Below are positions 1 to 8,973 of a DNA stretch of 37,106 bases, in pieces (position 1 is the stretch's first letter; each line of letters starts with the position of its first letter). A model generated the notes under the pieces. The model ran no database searches. It was not told where the DNA came from and saw only the letters and a program-made list of their open reading frames with translations. Source of the stretch: Akkermansia muciniphila (GTDB lineage Bacteria > Verrucomicrobiota > Verrucomicrobiia > Limisphaerales > F1-80-MAGS106); assembly GCA_945865375.1 (NCBI GenBank), contig CAMBEJ010000038.1:1-37106 (forward strand), written 5' to 3'. The position numbers were made by a program, and so were the translations under genes.

Positions 1-1911
1 CAGGCCATCGCGGGCGGGCTCATGCGCATCTTGCTCACGCTCGCCACCGGGACGGGCAAGACGTTTATCGCGTTTCAAATTGCGTGGAAACTCTTTCATG
101 CCCGCTGGAACCTTTCTTCGACAGGCTCAGAAACCGGTTATGTTGCGCGTCGTCCGCGCATTCTGTTCCTCGCCGACCGGAACATTCTGGCGAATCAGGC
201 TTACAACGCCTTCTCCGCCTTCCCCGAGGACGCGCTGGTGCGGATTTCCCCGGATGAGATTCGGCGCAGGGCACGAGTGCCAACCAATGGGAGTCTCTTC
301 TTTACCATCTTCCAGACCTTCATGTCTGGCCCGATGAAGGATGGGAAACCAAGCCCGTCGTTCGGCGAGTATCCGCCAGACTTCTTCGATTTCATCGTGA
401 TTGACGAGTGCCATCGCGGCGGCGCGAACGACGAGAGCAACTGGCGCGGCATCCTGGATTACTTCGCGCCTGCCGTGCAACTCGGCCTCACCGCCACGCC
501 CAAGCGCAAAGACAACGTGGACACCTACGCCTACTTCGGCGAGCCGGTCTATATCTACTCGCTCAAGGAAGGCATCAACGACGGCTTCCTCACGCCGTTC
601 AAGGTGAAGCAGATTCAGACGACGATCGATTATTACGTTTACACCTCGGACGATGCCGTGGTGGAGGGCGAGATCGAGGCGGGAAAACTTTACGAGGAAG
701 CGGACTTCAACCGCAGCATCGAGATTCGCGAGCGCGAAAAGAAGCGCGTAGAAATCTTTCTGTCGCAAATTAATCAGAACGAAAAGACCCTGGTCTTCTG
801 CGCGAACCAGGCCCACGCGCTGCTCGTGCGCGACCTTATCAACCGGCTCAAGGCGAGCAAAGACCCGAACTATTGCCAGCGCGTCACGGCGGACGACGGC
901 GTGCTCGGCGAGCAACACTTGCGCGACTTCCAGGACAACGAGAAAACCATCCCAACCATCCTGACCACGTCGCAAAAACTCTCGACCGGCGTGGATGCCC
1001 GAAACATTCGCAACATCGTGCTGATGCGTCCGATTAATTCGATGATCGAGTTCAAGCAGATCATCGGGCGCGGCACACGGCTCTAAGACGGGAAGGATTA
1101 CTTCACGATCTACGACTTCGTGAAGGCGCACCTGCATTTCCGCGATCCCGAGTGGGACGGCGAACCGCTCGAAGAGGAACCGTGTCCCAAGTGCGGTCAG
1201 CGGCCTTGCGCCTGCGAGGTGACACCGCCCAGGCCCTGCGCCAAGTGCGGCAAGTCACCGTGCGAATGTCCCAAAGAGCCGTGCTCCGTCTGCGGCCGGG
1301 TCGATTGCGTCTGTCAGAAAAAGAAGAAGGTTAAAGTGAAACTCGCCGACGGCAAGGAGCGTACCATCCAGCACATGATGATGACGACCTTCTGGCATCC
1401 CGACGGCACGCTCATGTCCGCGCAGCAATTCCTAGAACTCCTCTTCGGTAAACTCCCCGATTTCTTCAAGAACGAGGCCGAACTCCGCGCCATTTGGAGC
1501 GCCCCGGACACGAGAGCAAAGTTATTGCATGGACTCGCCGAGAAAGGGTTTGGTCAAGATCAGCTTTCGGAGATGCAAAAGATCATTGATGCGGAAAAGA
1601 GCGATTTGTTCGATGTGCTCGCCCACGTAGCTTATGCGATGGCACCGCTCACTCGCGAAGTTCGCGCCACGAACGCAAAGGTCTACATCAACACCCGTTT
1701 CAGTGCCAAGCAGCAGGTCTTCCTGGATTTCGTCCTGTCCCACTATGTCTCCGTGGGTGTGGAGGAATTGGACCAGAGCAAACTGACGCCGTTGCTCCGG
1801 CTCAAATACCACAACTCCATCGCTGACGCCGTGGTCGATCTGGGGAAGCCAGAAGACATTGGGAAGCTATTCGCAGATTTCCAGAAATATCTTTATGCGG
1901 TGGCAGTTTGA
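1..1911 (+). pseudogene. hsdR: Type I restriction enzyme R subunit (hsdR), 5' cut by window edge, internal stop
   Basis: HsdR is the ATP-dependent translocase and nuclease subunit of type I restriction systems. The frame is already open at base 1, so the N-terminal nuclease domain lies outside the window. Visible helicase motifs in order are Walker A ATGTGKT (about nt 49-69), the DEAD-like box IDECHRGG (about nt 400), GLTATPK (about nt 484) and motif VI IIGRGTRL just before nt 1084. A TAA at 1084-1086 then interrupts the frame. The same frame continues at once with DGKDYFTIYDFVKAH, the sequence family members show after GTRL, and runs to a TGA at 1909-1911. A single Tyr-to-stop change (TAT or TAC to TAA) explains the break. 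The C-terminal part has a Cys-rich insert (nt 1183-1314) and then the usual HsdR C-terminal helical domain. No hsdM or hsdS is in the window. A sequencing error cannot be excluded, and reinitiation at a GTG near 1120 could give a separate C-terminal fragment. Confidence 0.88.
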
Positions 1912-2056
1912 AAACGTGTTGAATTCGGATGCCCCGGCGAACAGTGCTTTCCGGTTGGTCAGCGTATTCAGAGTCGCAGACCCGTTCTACACGGTCCAGC
2001 AGAGCCAAGATGGTATTTTTGAATCAAGACGTCCTCAGTCACTGTTTGAAGAACCT

Positions 2057-3385
2057 TCATTTACTGGGCGTTTGTGAGTATAGCCGCAGTTTGGCGACCC
2101 GCATTCCATCGATTTCCAGCACGCGCAGCTCGTGCAGCGCGAGCGCGACCTTGTCGCCCTCGCGCGGAAAACCTCCGAGCATCATCGTGACCCATCCGCT
2201 CACCGTGGAAACGCCCTCTGCCTGCACCGTTTCTCCCACCAGCGCCGCAAGCTCGTGCAAAGGCAGCGAACCGTCTAGTTCCCATCCGCCATTTGGCAGG
2301 GCCACCGTCAGGGGCTTTTCCTGATCGAACTCATCCTGGATCTGCCCCACCAATTCTTCCAAGACATTCTCTAGCGTGACCATCCCTGTGGTGCCGCCAT
2401 ACTCATCGACCACCACGGCAAAGTGCAGCTTTCTCTCGAGAAACAGCTCCAGCAGTTTCTCGAGCGGTGCCAATTCGGGAACGAAGAGGATTTTTCTCGC
2501 CAGTTTGGCCAGGTCCGCCGCAGTCTTCGCGCCCTGCCTAGCAGTGGTGTAGAGGTCCTTGATATGGACCACGCCCAGCGTCCGGTCCGGATCGCCCTCC
2601 GCGGCCAGTGGAAACCGGGAGAAGCGGGTTTGTTCAGCCACTTCAATGCACTTTTCGATCGAACTTTCCGTGTTCAGACAAACCATCTGCTGCCGCGGGC
2701 GCATGACATCCCTCACCAGTCGCCATCTCAAATCGAATGCGTTCAGGACGATTCGACGCCCCAGGCCATCCTCGCCTACCCGTCTCTCCGAGGCGCTCAA
2801 CATCAGGCGGAGTTCCTCCTCCGAATGGGCCAGCTCATGCTCCGGAGCGGGCTCAATCCCGAACTTGCTCAGAATCCATAGAGACGCGTGGTTCAAGATC
2901 CAGATGAACGGATACGACACCCTCTGGAACCACATCAAAGGCACCGCGATCCAGAGGGCGGTTGGGAGGGATTTTTTAATCGCGAGCAACTTGGGCGCCT
3001 GTTCACCGGCCGTGATGTGCAGGAAAGTGATGACCGTGAACCCCACCGCGAACGAGATGGAGTGTCGCATCTGTTCGGATTCGATCTGAAACCACCCCAG
3101 GATCGGCGTGAGCAGGGCGGCGAAGATCGGCTCCGCGTACCAGCCCAATCCCAGGCTTGCGAGCGTGATCCCCAACTGCGCCGCGCTCAGGGAGGCGTCC
3201 AGATTGTTCAGCAACTGCTTTGCAACGCGCGCGCGCCGGTTCCCTTTCTCGATCAAGGGATCCAACTGAGTGCCACGCACCTTTACCAGCGCGAACTCTG
3301 CGGCCACAAAAAAACCGTTGACCAGCACCAGCACCATGATGGCACCGATCTTCGCAACCACCGCCATGAATTCAGCCTCGCTCAT
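2057..3385 (-). CDS. CNNM/CBS-domain membrane protein (HlyC/CorC family), full-length
   Basis: 442 aa. The N-terminal half (about residues 10-190) is a CNNM (DUF21) membrane domain with several hydrophobic segments and the family-like stretch NGFFVAAEFALVKVR. A CBS pair follows at about 215-335, ending in VVDEYGGTTGMVTLENVLEE, then a C-terminal CorC_HlyC domain at about 350-435. The family is tied to divalent cation (Mg2+/Co2+) transport or efflux; the older hemolysin label is not a proven function. It is the last of three consecutive paralogues on this strand, starting 27 bases after the stop of the middle gene, so co-transcription is likely. Its stop faces the broken hsdR convergently across a 145-base gap. 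The substrate cannot be read from the sequence. Confidence 0.9.
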   Translation of the reverse strand: MSEAEFMAVVAKIGAIMVLVLVNGFFVAAEFALVKVRGTQLDPLIEKGNRRARVAKQLLNNLDASLSAAQLGITLASLGLGWYAEPIFAALLTPILGWFQIESEQMRHSISFAVGFTVITFLHITAGEQAPKLLAIKKSLPTALWIAVPLMWFQRVSYPFIWILNHASLWILSKFGIEPAPEHELAHSEEELRLMLSASERRVGEDGLGRRIVLNAFDLRWRLVRDVMRPRQQMVCLNTESSIEKCIEVAEQTRFSRFPLAAEGDPDRTLGVVHIKDLYTTARQGAKTAADLAKLARKILFVPELAPLEKLLELFLERKLHFAVVVDEYGGTTGMVTLENVLEELVGQIQDEFDQEKPLTVALPNGGWELDGSLPLHELAALVGETVQAEGVSTVSGWVTMMLGGFPREGDKVALALHELRVLEIDGMRVAKLRLYSQTPSK

Positions 3386-3412
3386 CGTGGAATCTCAACG
3401 CCCCTCCCGACG

Positions 3413-4396
3413 TCACGAGTTCACCTCGCTAAAAATCACGTCCAACACATCCTGGAGCGTGATGATCCCAATGTCGCATCCACCGGCATCCACGACGACC
3501 GCCATGCGGTGGCCGCTCCGCTGAAGCCGTTGCAGGGCAATCTCAAGCTTCAGATCCTGTTTCAGATAAAGCGTGGGCCGCATCACGTGGGTGACCTTCG
3601 CCGAAAAATCCAGCGCGCTTTGATACAGCGAGTTTCGCAGGCTGAAAATTCCGAGGACCCGCAGCCTCCTTCCGTTGTTGAGACAGACCGGAATCCGGCT
3701 AAAACCTCGCTGCCGACAGAGCTCCAGCGCGTCGCTGACGGCTGTTATGGAATCCACCTTGCACACTTTTTCCAACGGCACCATCACCTCGCTCAACGTC
3801 CGGTTGTGAAGGTCCAACACCCGGTTTATCATGGCGCGCTCATCCTTCGTCACCGCGCCTTCCGATTCCTGAAGCACAAGCCGGAGCTCGTCTCGATTCC
3901 CAAACAACTGGCCTGTGAACCTTTGACCGCCCGTCCTGCGCAGCAGAGCTGAAGCCATCCACGAAACCACGGCCACCAGGGGGGATAACATCCAGTGAAT
4001 GACCCTGTAGGGATGTACCATCCAGAGGCAGAGCCGGTTAGGGAATTGGCGAAAGAGCGTCTTGGGCAGGAGTTCGCACCACGCGTACAATCCAAAAGCC
4101 ATGCACCCCCATGACAGTGCAAAAAGGAGAGGGCGCCCCTGAAGACGCTGCAGGAGCCACCAGGTGACAAGGCCCACAGCCACAAAATTTGAAACTGTGT
4201 TCCCCACGCAGATCGTCCACAGAAAATTCTCGGGGCTCTCCAGATATTGGTTCAATATTCGCGCTGATTTGCTCCCCGACCGCATCCAGTGCCTTATTCG
4301 CAGGCGGCTCAGCGCGAACACCCCGGATTCCATCCCGGAAAGCAGAAAGGAAAGTGACAGACTCGCCAGAACGATCGTCAGGGAAGAGGCGTTCAT
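3413..4396 (-). CDS. CNNM/CBS-domain membrane protein, short form lacking the C-terminal CorC_HlyC domain
   Basis: 327 aa from the ATG at 4396. An in-frame start further upstream (4486) exists, but it would add about 30 low-complexity residues overlapping the preceding gene. The chosen ATG overlaps that gene's TGA in an ATGA arrangement, and MNASSLTIVLASLSLSFLLSGMESGVFALS is a credible first membrane segment. A CNNM membrane domain (about 1-170) is followed by a CBS pair (about 190-325). The protein stops right after the second CBS motif (IGIITLQDVLDVIF), so the CorC_HlyC domain present in both neighbours is absent. It is the middle gene of a three-paralogue run and is probably translationally coupled to the upstream one. 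Unequal domain content suggests the three proteins are not redundant and may assemble together, which is inference. Confidence 0.87.
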   Translation of the reverse strand: MNASSLTIVLASLSLSFLLSGMESGVFALSRLRIRHWMRSGSKSARILNQYLESPENFLWTICVGNTVSNFVAVGLVTWWLLQRLQGRPLLFALSWGCMAFGLYAWCELLPKTLFRQFPNRLCLWMVHPYRVIHWMLSPLVAVVSWMASALLRRTGGQRFTGQLFGNRDELRLVLQESEGAVTKDERAMINRVLDLHNRTLSEVMVPLEKVCKVDSITAVSDALELCRQRGFSRIPVCLNNGRRLRVLGIFSLRNSLYQSALDFSAKVTHVMRPTLYLKQDLKLEIALQRLQRSGHRMAVVVDAGGCDIGIITLQDVLDVIFSEVNS

Positions 4397-5631
4397 GGCT
4401 TTGTCATCTGCTCCACGATCAACTCCTGAACCCGACGCTCGTCCACCACGCTCGCGGTCAGCCGCAACCCCCGTAGAACCACCCATTCCCCCCGCCTGGG
4501 AATCGCCCCGAGTCGCGATGACAGGAGCCCCCCCATCGTTTCGACTTCCGCAATCTCTCCCAGCGCCGGGTATTCCCTGGCGAAATCATCGAGCCGCATC
4601 AGGCCGCTCACACGCCATCGCGCCTCCCCTTTCTTCTCCATCACGAATGCCTGTGCCTCCCCTTCGCCCCGGATTTGTCCTAAAACCGACTCGAGGATGT
4701 CCTCCACGGTCACGATTCCAGCCATGCCCCCGAATTCGTCCATGACGATGGCGAGCCCGCGCTTTTGACGACGCAAACTCCGCAGGAGCTGGAATAGATT
4801 CATGCTCTCGGGAACGAACGAAGGAAACTCGATCACTTCTCCCAGGTCGATTTCTGGGTCGGATAGCAACATCCTTGTGTTCAACACGCCCACGATGGTG
4901 TCGGTAGCCTCATCGTGCATCGGCAGTCGCTGATGTTTGAACCGCCGGGAGGCCTCAATCATTTCTGCCTGCGACAAATCACCGCTGATCATCGCCACTC
5001 GCGACCGCGGAAGCATCACCTCTTTGACCGTGCGACCGTCGAGTCGAAGGATCTCGTGGATGATTTCTTTTTCAGATTTTTTGAGGGACCCCGTCTGAAA
5101 TCCGAGCTCAAGCAACTCCCTGTATTCGGCTTCTGAAAGAGCGCTTGGTTGGGGAATGGATTGAGGGACCAGAACACGGATCAACCAGGCATTGATGGCT
5201 TGAGCAATCTGCCTGATCGGGCGGGACGCGCGCACGAGCAACAGCATGGGTTGTGCGATCCGGACAGCCCAGAATTCCGGGATGCGAACGCCCAGGATTT
5301 TGGGAAACACCTCGCATCCGAACAGGATCATGACCAACAAAAAGAACGACGCGATCTGAACCTCCATCGGCCAGATCCGGTGAAAGACGTTTCCGAGCCC
5401 GATGGCCACGATGCCCGCGTTGGCCAGCGTGTTGCCCAGCACAATCGTCGCCAGCAGATCATCGCGGCTCGCCATCAGCTCCGCCACGCGCGCGCTCCTT
5501 GCGTCCTTCTCGGACAACAGCCGGATCTGCCAGTTTCCGAGGGCAAACAAAGCCGCCTCGGACAACGCGAAGAAAAAACTCGCGGCGCCGAATAAAGCCA
5601 GCAACACCACACTGGTCGTGCCGAATAACAT
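4393..5631 (-). CDS. CNNM/CBS-domain membrane protein (HlyC/CorC family), first of three
   Basis: 412 aa. Hydrophobic CNNM domain over about residues 1-180, beginning MLFGTTSVVLLALFGAASFF and containing ALSEAALFAL. A CBS pair follows (about 200-320) with the conserved ending IVMDEFGGMAGIVTVEDILE, then a CorC_HlyC domain (about 335-405). As a family member it is expected in the inner membrane, acting on divalent cations. It is transcribed first of the three CNNM genes. Its TGA (4393-4395) overlaps the ATG of the next gene, indicating coupling. Upstream, thrS ends 102 bases away on the same strand with no convincing terminator hairpin between them, so read-through from thrS is possible. Confidence 0.9.
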   Translation of the reverse strand: MLFGTTSVVLLALFGAASFFFALSEAALFALGNWQIRLLSEKDARSARVAELMASRDDLLATIVLGNTLANAGIVAIGLGNVFHRIWPMEVQIASFFLLVMILFGCEVFPKILGVRIPEFWAVRIAQPMLLLVRASRPIRQIAQAINAWLIRVLVPQSIPQPSALSEAEYRELLELGFQTGSLKKSEKEIIHEILRLDGRTVKEVMLPRSRVAMISGDLSQAEMIEASRRFKHQRLPMHDEATDTIVGVLNTRMLLSDPEIDLGEVIEFPSFVPESMNLFQLLRSLRRQKRGLAIVMDEFGGMAGIVTVEDILESVLGQIRGEGEAQAFVMEKKGEARWRVSGLMRLDDFAREYPALGEIAEVETMGGLLSSRLGAIPRRGEWVVLRGLRLTASVVDERRVQELIVEQMTKP

Positions 5632-5733
5632 GCCACCACGCGGTCTGAACCTTAACTTGGAGGAGTTTTAACGACTCATCCTCGCTAATCTTCACTCATT
5701 GAGAAGGGATTTTTATTGGATTCTTGTCAGTTC

Positions 5734-7572
5734 TTACGCCCGCCTTTCGCGGATGGCCTCGAGGATGTCCGCGACGGCCTCGGCCCTCGGTTTCGCGCCC
5801 ACGTTCCCTTTGCCATGCAACCGGACGCTCACAGCCCCGGCGTCGAGGTCGCGTTGCCCAATCACTAGCATCGTGTGAACTTTTGAACGTTCGGCGTCCT
5901 GGATTTTCCCGTTGATCTTGTTGCTGGTGAAGTCGGATTCCGCCCGCACCATGTTCGCTCTCAGATCCTTGACCAACGATCTGGCATAATTCACAAGCGT
6001 CTCGGCATCGCCGATTGTCATCACGCGCACCTGTTCCGGAGCCAGCCACAATGGGAAATTGCCGGCGTAGTGCTCGATCAAAAAACCGATGAACCGCTCA
6101 TGGGTCCCAAGGGGCGCACGGTGGATGCACAGCGGGGTTTTCTCGACGTTGTCGCGGTCCTTGTAAACTAGCCCGAACCGCTTTGGAACGGCGAAGTCCA
6201 CCTGGTTGGTGGCGATCGTAAACTCACGCCCAGCCACGCTCCACACTTGCACATCAATTTTGGGGCCGTAAAAAGCCGCTTCATTGGGGACTTCAACGTG
6301 GTTGATGTCTGATTCGATCAACACGTTGCGCACCCTGTCCTCCGTTTGCTTCCAAAGCACAGGTTCGTCCACAAATTTTTGTCCCAACCGCGACGGGTCA
6401 TGTGTGCTGAACCGCATCAAATACCGGCCGAGCCCAAAGATTGTGAAATATTTCAGATACATCTCGTTCACCGCTCGGAACTCATCCGCGAACTGCTCTG
6501 GAGTGCAGTAGATGTGCGCGTCGTTCATCTGCATCGAACGCACCCGCATCAGCCCCAGCAGTTCGCCCGACTGCTCGTACCGATAACACGTTCCATACTC
6601 CGCAAGCCGGAGCGGCAGATCGCGATAACTCCTGGGCTCCGCCGCAAAAATCTTGTGGTGATGCGGGCAGTTCATGGCTTTGAGATAATACCGCTCCACG
6701 GTGTCCTCGCGCCCTTCGCCGCCAGATTTCTCCCTCAGCTCCATGGGCGGGAACATGCTCTCCGCATAGTACGGAAGGTGTCCGGAGATTTTGTACAGCT
6801 TTTCCTTCGCCAGATGGGGCGTCCGCACGCGCACATAACCGGCCGCAAACTCGGTCTCTTTCGCCAGCTTCTCCAGCTCCTCGATCAAGACGGTCCCGTG
6901 GGGCAGCCATAGCGGCAGCCCGGGGCCGACATCTTCAGAATCAAAAGCGAACAACCCCATCTCCGTGCCAATTTTTCGATGGTCCCTCTTTTTGGCTTCC
7001 TCCTGGGCTGTGAGCCAGCCCTCCAGCTCGGTTTTGTTAGGGAAAGTAGTGCCATAAATCCGCTGCAATTGCGGGTTTTTTTCGCTTCCCCGATAATACG
7101 CCGCCGCGACACGCAACAGTTTGAAGGCCTTCACATTGCTGGTCCGCATCACATGGGGCCCGGCGCAGAGATCCACAAACTCGCCGTTCTGATAAAATGA
7201 AATCGCCTCACCTTCCGGGATGTCGGCCAGTCGTTCCACCTTGAACGTTTGTCCTCTGGATCCAAAAAACTCGCGCGCTTCTTCCCGGGTTTTGATGGAT
7301 TTCTCAAAAACTTGATTCTCCTTGATCACAGCGCGCATGGCCTCCTCGATACGCGCGAAGTCTTCAGGCGCAAACCTGTGGCTCGGCAGATCGAAGTCGT
7401 AATAAAAGCCCTCGTCCGTGGGGGGACCAATATCGAGGAGCGCGTCCGGCCAGATCCGCAGGACCGCCGTCGCGAGGATGTGAGCGCTAGAATGCCGCAT
7501 CCGCTGCAGATCGGTCATCTGATGACGTTCATCCAGTGTCTTGCGTTCAATGGGTGTTTTCTCAGTTTCCAT
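5734..7572 (-). CDS. thrS: Threonine--tRNA ligase without TGS domain
   Basis: 612 aa. It charges tRNA-Thr with threonine in the cytoplasm. The editing domain is recognised by HSSAH (His27, His31) and the downstream DLCAGPH, which together form the site that removes mischarged serine. The class II core has YLKAMNCPHHHKIF (zinc Cys), motif 2 around RDLPLRLAEYGTCYRYE, NDAHIY (zinc His) and the motif 3 region CIHRAPLGTHERF. The anticodon-binding domain occupies roughly the last 100 residues. In E. coli ThrS the editing HxxxH begins near residue 73. Here it begins at residue 27, so the N-terminal TGS domain is missing and only a short polar leader remains. A purine-rich AAAGGA lies about 11 bases before the ATG at 7572. 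The upstream isomerase-like gene ends 28 bases away on the same strand, suggesting one transcript. Confidence 0.96.
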   Translation of the reverse strand: METEKTPIERKTLDERHQMTDLQRMRHSSAHILATAVLRIWPDALLDIGPPTDEGFYYDFDLPSHRFAPEDFARIEEAMRAVIKENQVFEKSIKTREEAREFFGSRGQTFKVERLADIPEGEAISFYQNGEFVDLCAGPHVMRTSNVKAFKLLRVAAAYYRGSEKNPQLQRIYGTTFPNKTELEGWLTAQEEAKKRDHRKIGTEMGLFAFDSEDVGPGLPLWLPHGTVLIEELEKLAKETEFAAGYVRVRTPHLAKEKLYKISGHLPYYAESMFPPMELREKSGGEGREDTVERYYLKAMNCPHHHKIFAAEPRSYRDLPLRLAEYGTCYRYEQSGELLGLMRVRSMQMNDAHIYCTPEQFADEFRAVNEMYLKYFTIFGLGRYLMRFSTHDPSRLGQKFVDEPVLWKQTEDRVRNVLIESDINHVEVPNEAAFYGPKIDVQVWSVAGREFTIATNQVDFAVPKRFGLVYKDRDNVEKTPLCIHRAPLGTHERFIGFLIEHYAGNFPLWLAPEQVRVMTIGDAETLVNYARSLVKDLRANMVRAESDFTSNKINGKIQDAERSKVHTMLVIGQRDLDAGAVSVRLHGKGNVGAKPRAEAVADILEAIRERRA

Positions 7573-7600
7573 AAGTCACATGTCCTTTCCACGAATCGCC

Positions 7601-8488
7601 CTACGCCTTCGCCAACTCCAAACGGATGTCTTCCACCATTTTCATCAGTCGCCGGCCGTAATCCACGTAGCTCGAGTACATCGCTTCATCCGAGGTCTTC
7701 ACGGTGGCGTCGTGAAACACGACCGCCACATGGGGTTCGATTGAGATCGCTGCATCATAGCCGCCCGCAATGGCGTCCGTGAGGATCCGGCGCACAGCCC
7801 CATCGCCTTCGCCAGGATACGTGTAATCAGCGTCCTTCTTGGCGGGGTTCCAGATCGCATCCTTGACGTGGATGTGCGCGACGTGCTCTTTCACATGGGT
7901 CCAGAACTCCCATGGATCTTGCTGAGGCCAGGGCTTTGGTTTGGAACGGTCCGCGTTGAAGACCGGGTTCGCGGTGTCGAAAACCAGTTTCAATCCCGGG
8001 ACTTGCTCAAGAAGTTCGAGGGTAAAAGGCCATCCCATACCCCCGTAATTCATGCAGTTTTCATGCAGCGGTTGCAGTCCCGCGTCGAGGAACCTTTTTG
8101 TGATCTCACGCAGACGACGGAACCTTTCTTCAGCCTTCTGGTCCTCCGAATCCCGCACGGCGTAGCTCATGATGCGCACAAACCGGGTTCCCAAACGCAC
8201 CATCCGTGGCACGGCTCGCTCGACTTCTCCCATGTCGAAAGGTTGATCGATCTTCTTGCCCCAGTTGGCGATGGTCGATCCGAAGCAATAAACGCCCACG
8301 TCCGCAGCGGCTAGTTTTTCCACCACAACCTCGAACGCGGCATCGGGGATTTCGTGGAGGTTGGCCTTGGGAAAACCCGGCACCTCGACGTTGCGCGCCT
8401 CGATGGTGCGCCAGCCCAGATCCAGTGTCGCCTTGATCTGGGTGTCAATGGTGTTGCCTGCTTCGTCGCCGACGCCTGTGAAAATCAT
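7601..8488 (-). CDS. Sugar phosphate isomerase/epimerase-like TIM-barrel protein
   Basis: 295 aa, matching the AP_endonuc_2 / xylose-isomerase-like TIM-barrel family, which includes inosose dehydratases, hydroxypyruvate isomerases and hexulose-phosphate epimerases. Metal-site signatures visible are HENCMNYGGMGW, LVFDTANPVF, HIHVKDAIW and the C-terminal SIEPHVAVVFHD, which together should hold one divalent metal. There is no signal peptide, so it is expected in the cytoplasm. The substrate cannot be inferred from sequence. It starts at ATG 8488 and is followed 28 bases after its stop by thrS. Such isomerases often work with Gfo/Idh/MocA dehydrogenases, and one lies upstream on the same strand, but a 485-base repeat-filled gap separates them. 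Confidence 0.88.
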   Translation of the reverse strand: MIFTGVGDEAGNTIDTQIKATLDLGWRTIEARNVEVPGFPKANLHEIPDAAFEVVVEKLAAADVGVYCFGSTIANWGKKIDQPFDMGEVERAVPRMVRLGTRFVRIMSYAVRDSEDQKAEERFRRLREITKRFLDAGLQPLHENCMNYGGMGWPFTLELLEQVPGLKLVFDTANPVFNADRSKPKPWPQQDPWEFWTHVKEHVAHIHVKDAIWNPAKKDADYTYPGEGDGAVRRILTDAIAGGYDAAISIEPHVAVVFHDATVKTSDEAMYSSYVDYGRRLMKMVEDIRLELAKA

Positions 8489-8571
8489 CCGCCAAAAGTG
8501 ACGGAATCAGCGACGAAGGGAAACACCTTTTTCAACGGAAGGAACCCGATACAGGGCTCTTTCAAGAAAAT

Positions 8572-8648
8572 GGAGCGCCGGTTTCCAACCGGCTTTGGTT
8601 CAACGATCCGCCGGTCACCCACCCAAGCCGATTGGAAATCGGCCCTCC
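8572..8648. repeat. Imperfect palindrome (GGAGsGCCGrTTTCCAA family)
   Basis: The left arm at 8572-8595 and right arm at 8625-8648 are inverted copies over 24 bases with about three mismatches, separated by 29 bases. The pattern of a gene-sized gap holding a 'tttccaa...ttggaaa' palindrome resembles dispersed repeats seen in verrucomicrobial genomes; that attribution is from memory. Confidence 0.7.
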
Positions 8649-8733
8649 GGCACCTCTGGCTGGGCGGCCGCTGTTTTCTTGAAACACCCCTGAACCCGAT
8701 AGGACGGATAATCGAATTGTGAACCACGGATGA

Positions 8734-8857
8734 CACTACAGCGACACTTTTGGAAAATGACCACGGATTGCACGGATTGCACGGATAAGATGAGGGTGGA
8801 TTCCCGCCCATCCGTGTCATCCGTGGTTGAATTCTCAGAGGAAGCGTCGCTGTAGTG
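8734..8857. repeat. 124-base element with perfect 12-base terminal inverted repeats
   Basis: CACTACAGCGAC at 8734-8745 is matched by its exact reverse complement at 8846-8857. The interior is itself partly palindromic: cacggattgcacggat units on the left face atccgtgtcatccgtgg on the right. The overall form is that of a small non-autonomous palindromic element. A related end (GTCGGTGTAGTG) occurs near 31832-31843 beside the fucose synthase gene. Confidence 0.7.
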
Positions 8858-8973
8858 ATAAGAAAAGAATTTTCCGATCTATCCTTACACGTGTTATCCG
8901 TGGTTCAATTTGGTTGCGGCTTGCCTCTCACGGTCCTTCCGTCCTTCTTCACGCAATTTGATCGGGGTCCGGA

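Larger units (their letters stand above)
8489..8973. other. 485-base non-coding gap filled with degenerate palindromic repeats
   Basis: No credible gene was found between the oxidoreductase stop and the isomerase-like start. The gap contains two listed inverted-repeat elements (8572-8648 and 8734-8857), repeated cacggattg units near 8762-8785, and a further ttatccgtggttcaat unit near 8897. Open frames here, such as one on the minus strand at 8485-8820, simply translate the repeats and are rejected. Any promoter for the isomerase-thrS group should lie at the low-coordinate end, but no clear -35/-10 pair was seen. Confidence 0.7.

Noticed and set aside
127..1137. Long minus-strand open frame opposite hsdR
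   Set aside because: It is an antisense shadow of a GC-rich gene with clear helicase motifs on the plus strand; no recognisable motif in its own translation.
8485..8820. 111-residue minus-strand frame in the repeat-filled gap
   Set aside because: It only translates the palindromic repeats (for example ADFQSAWVGDRR), a pattern that recurs wherever these repeats occur.
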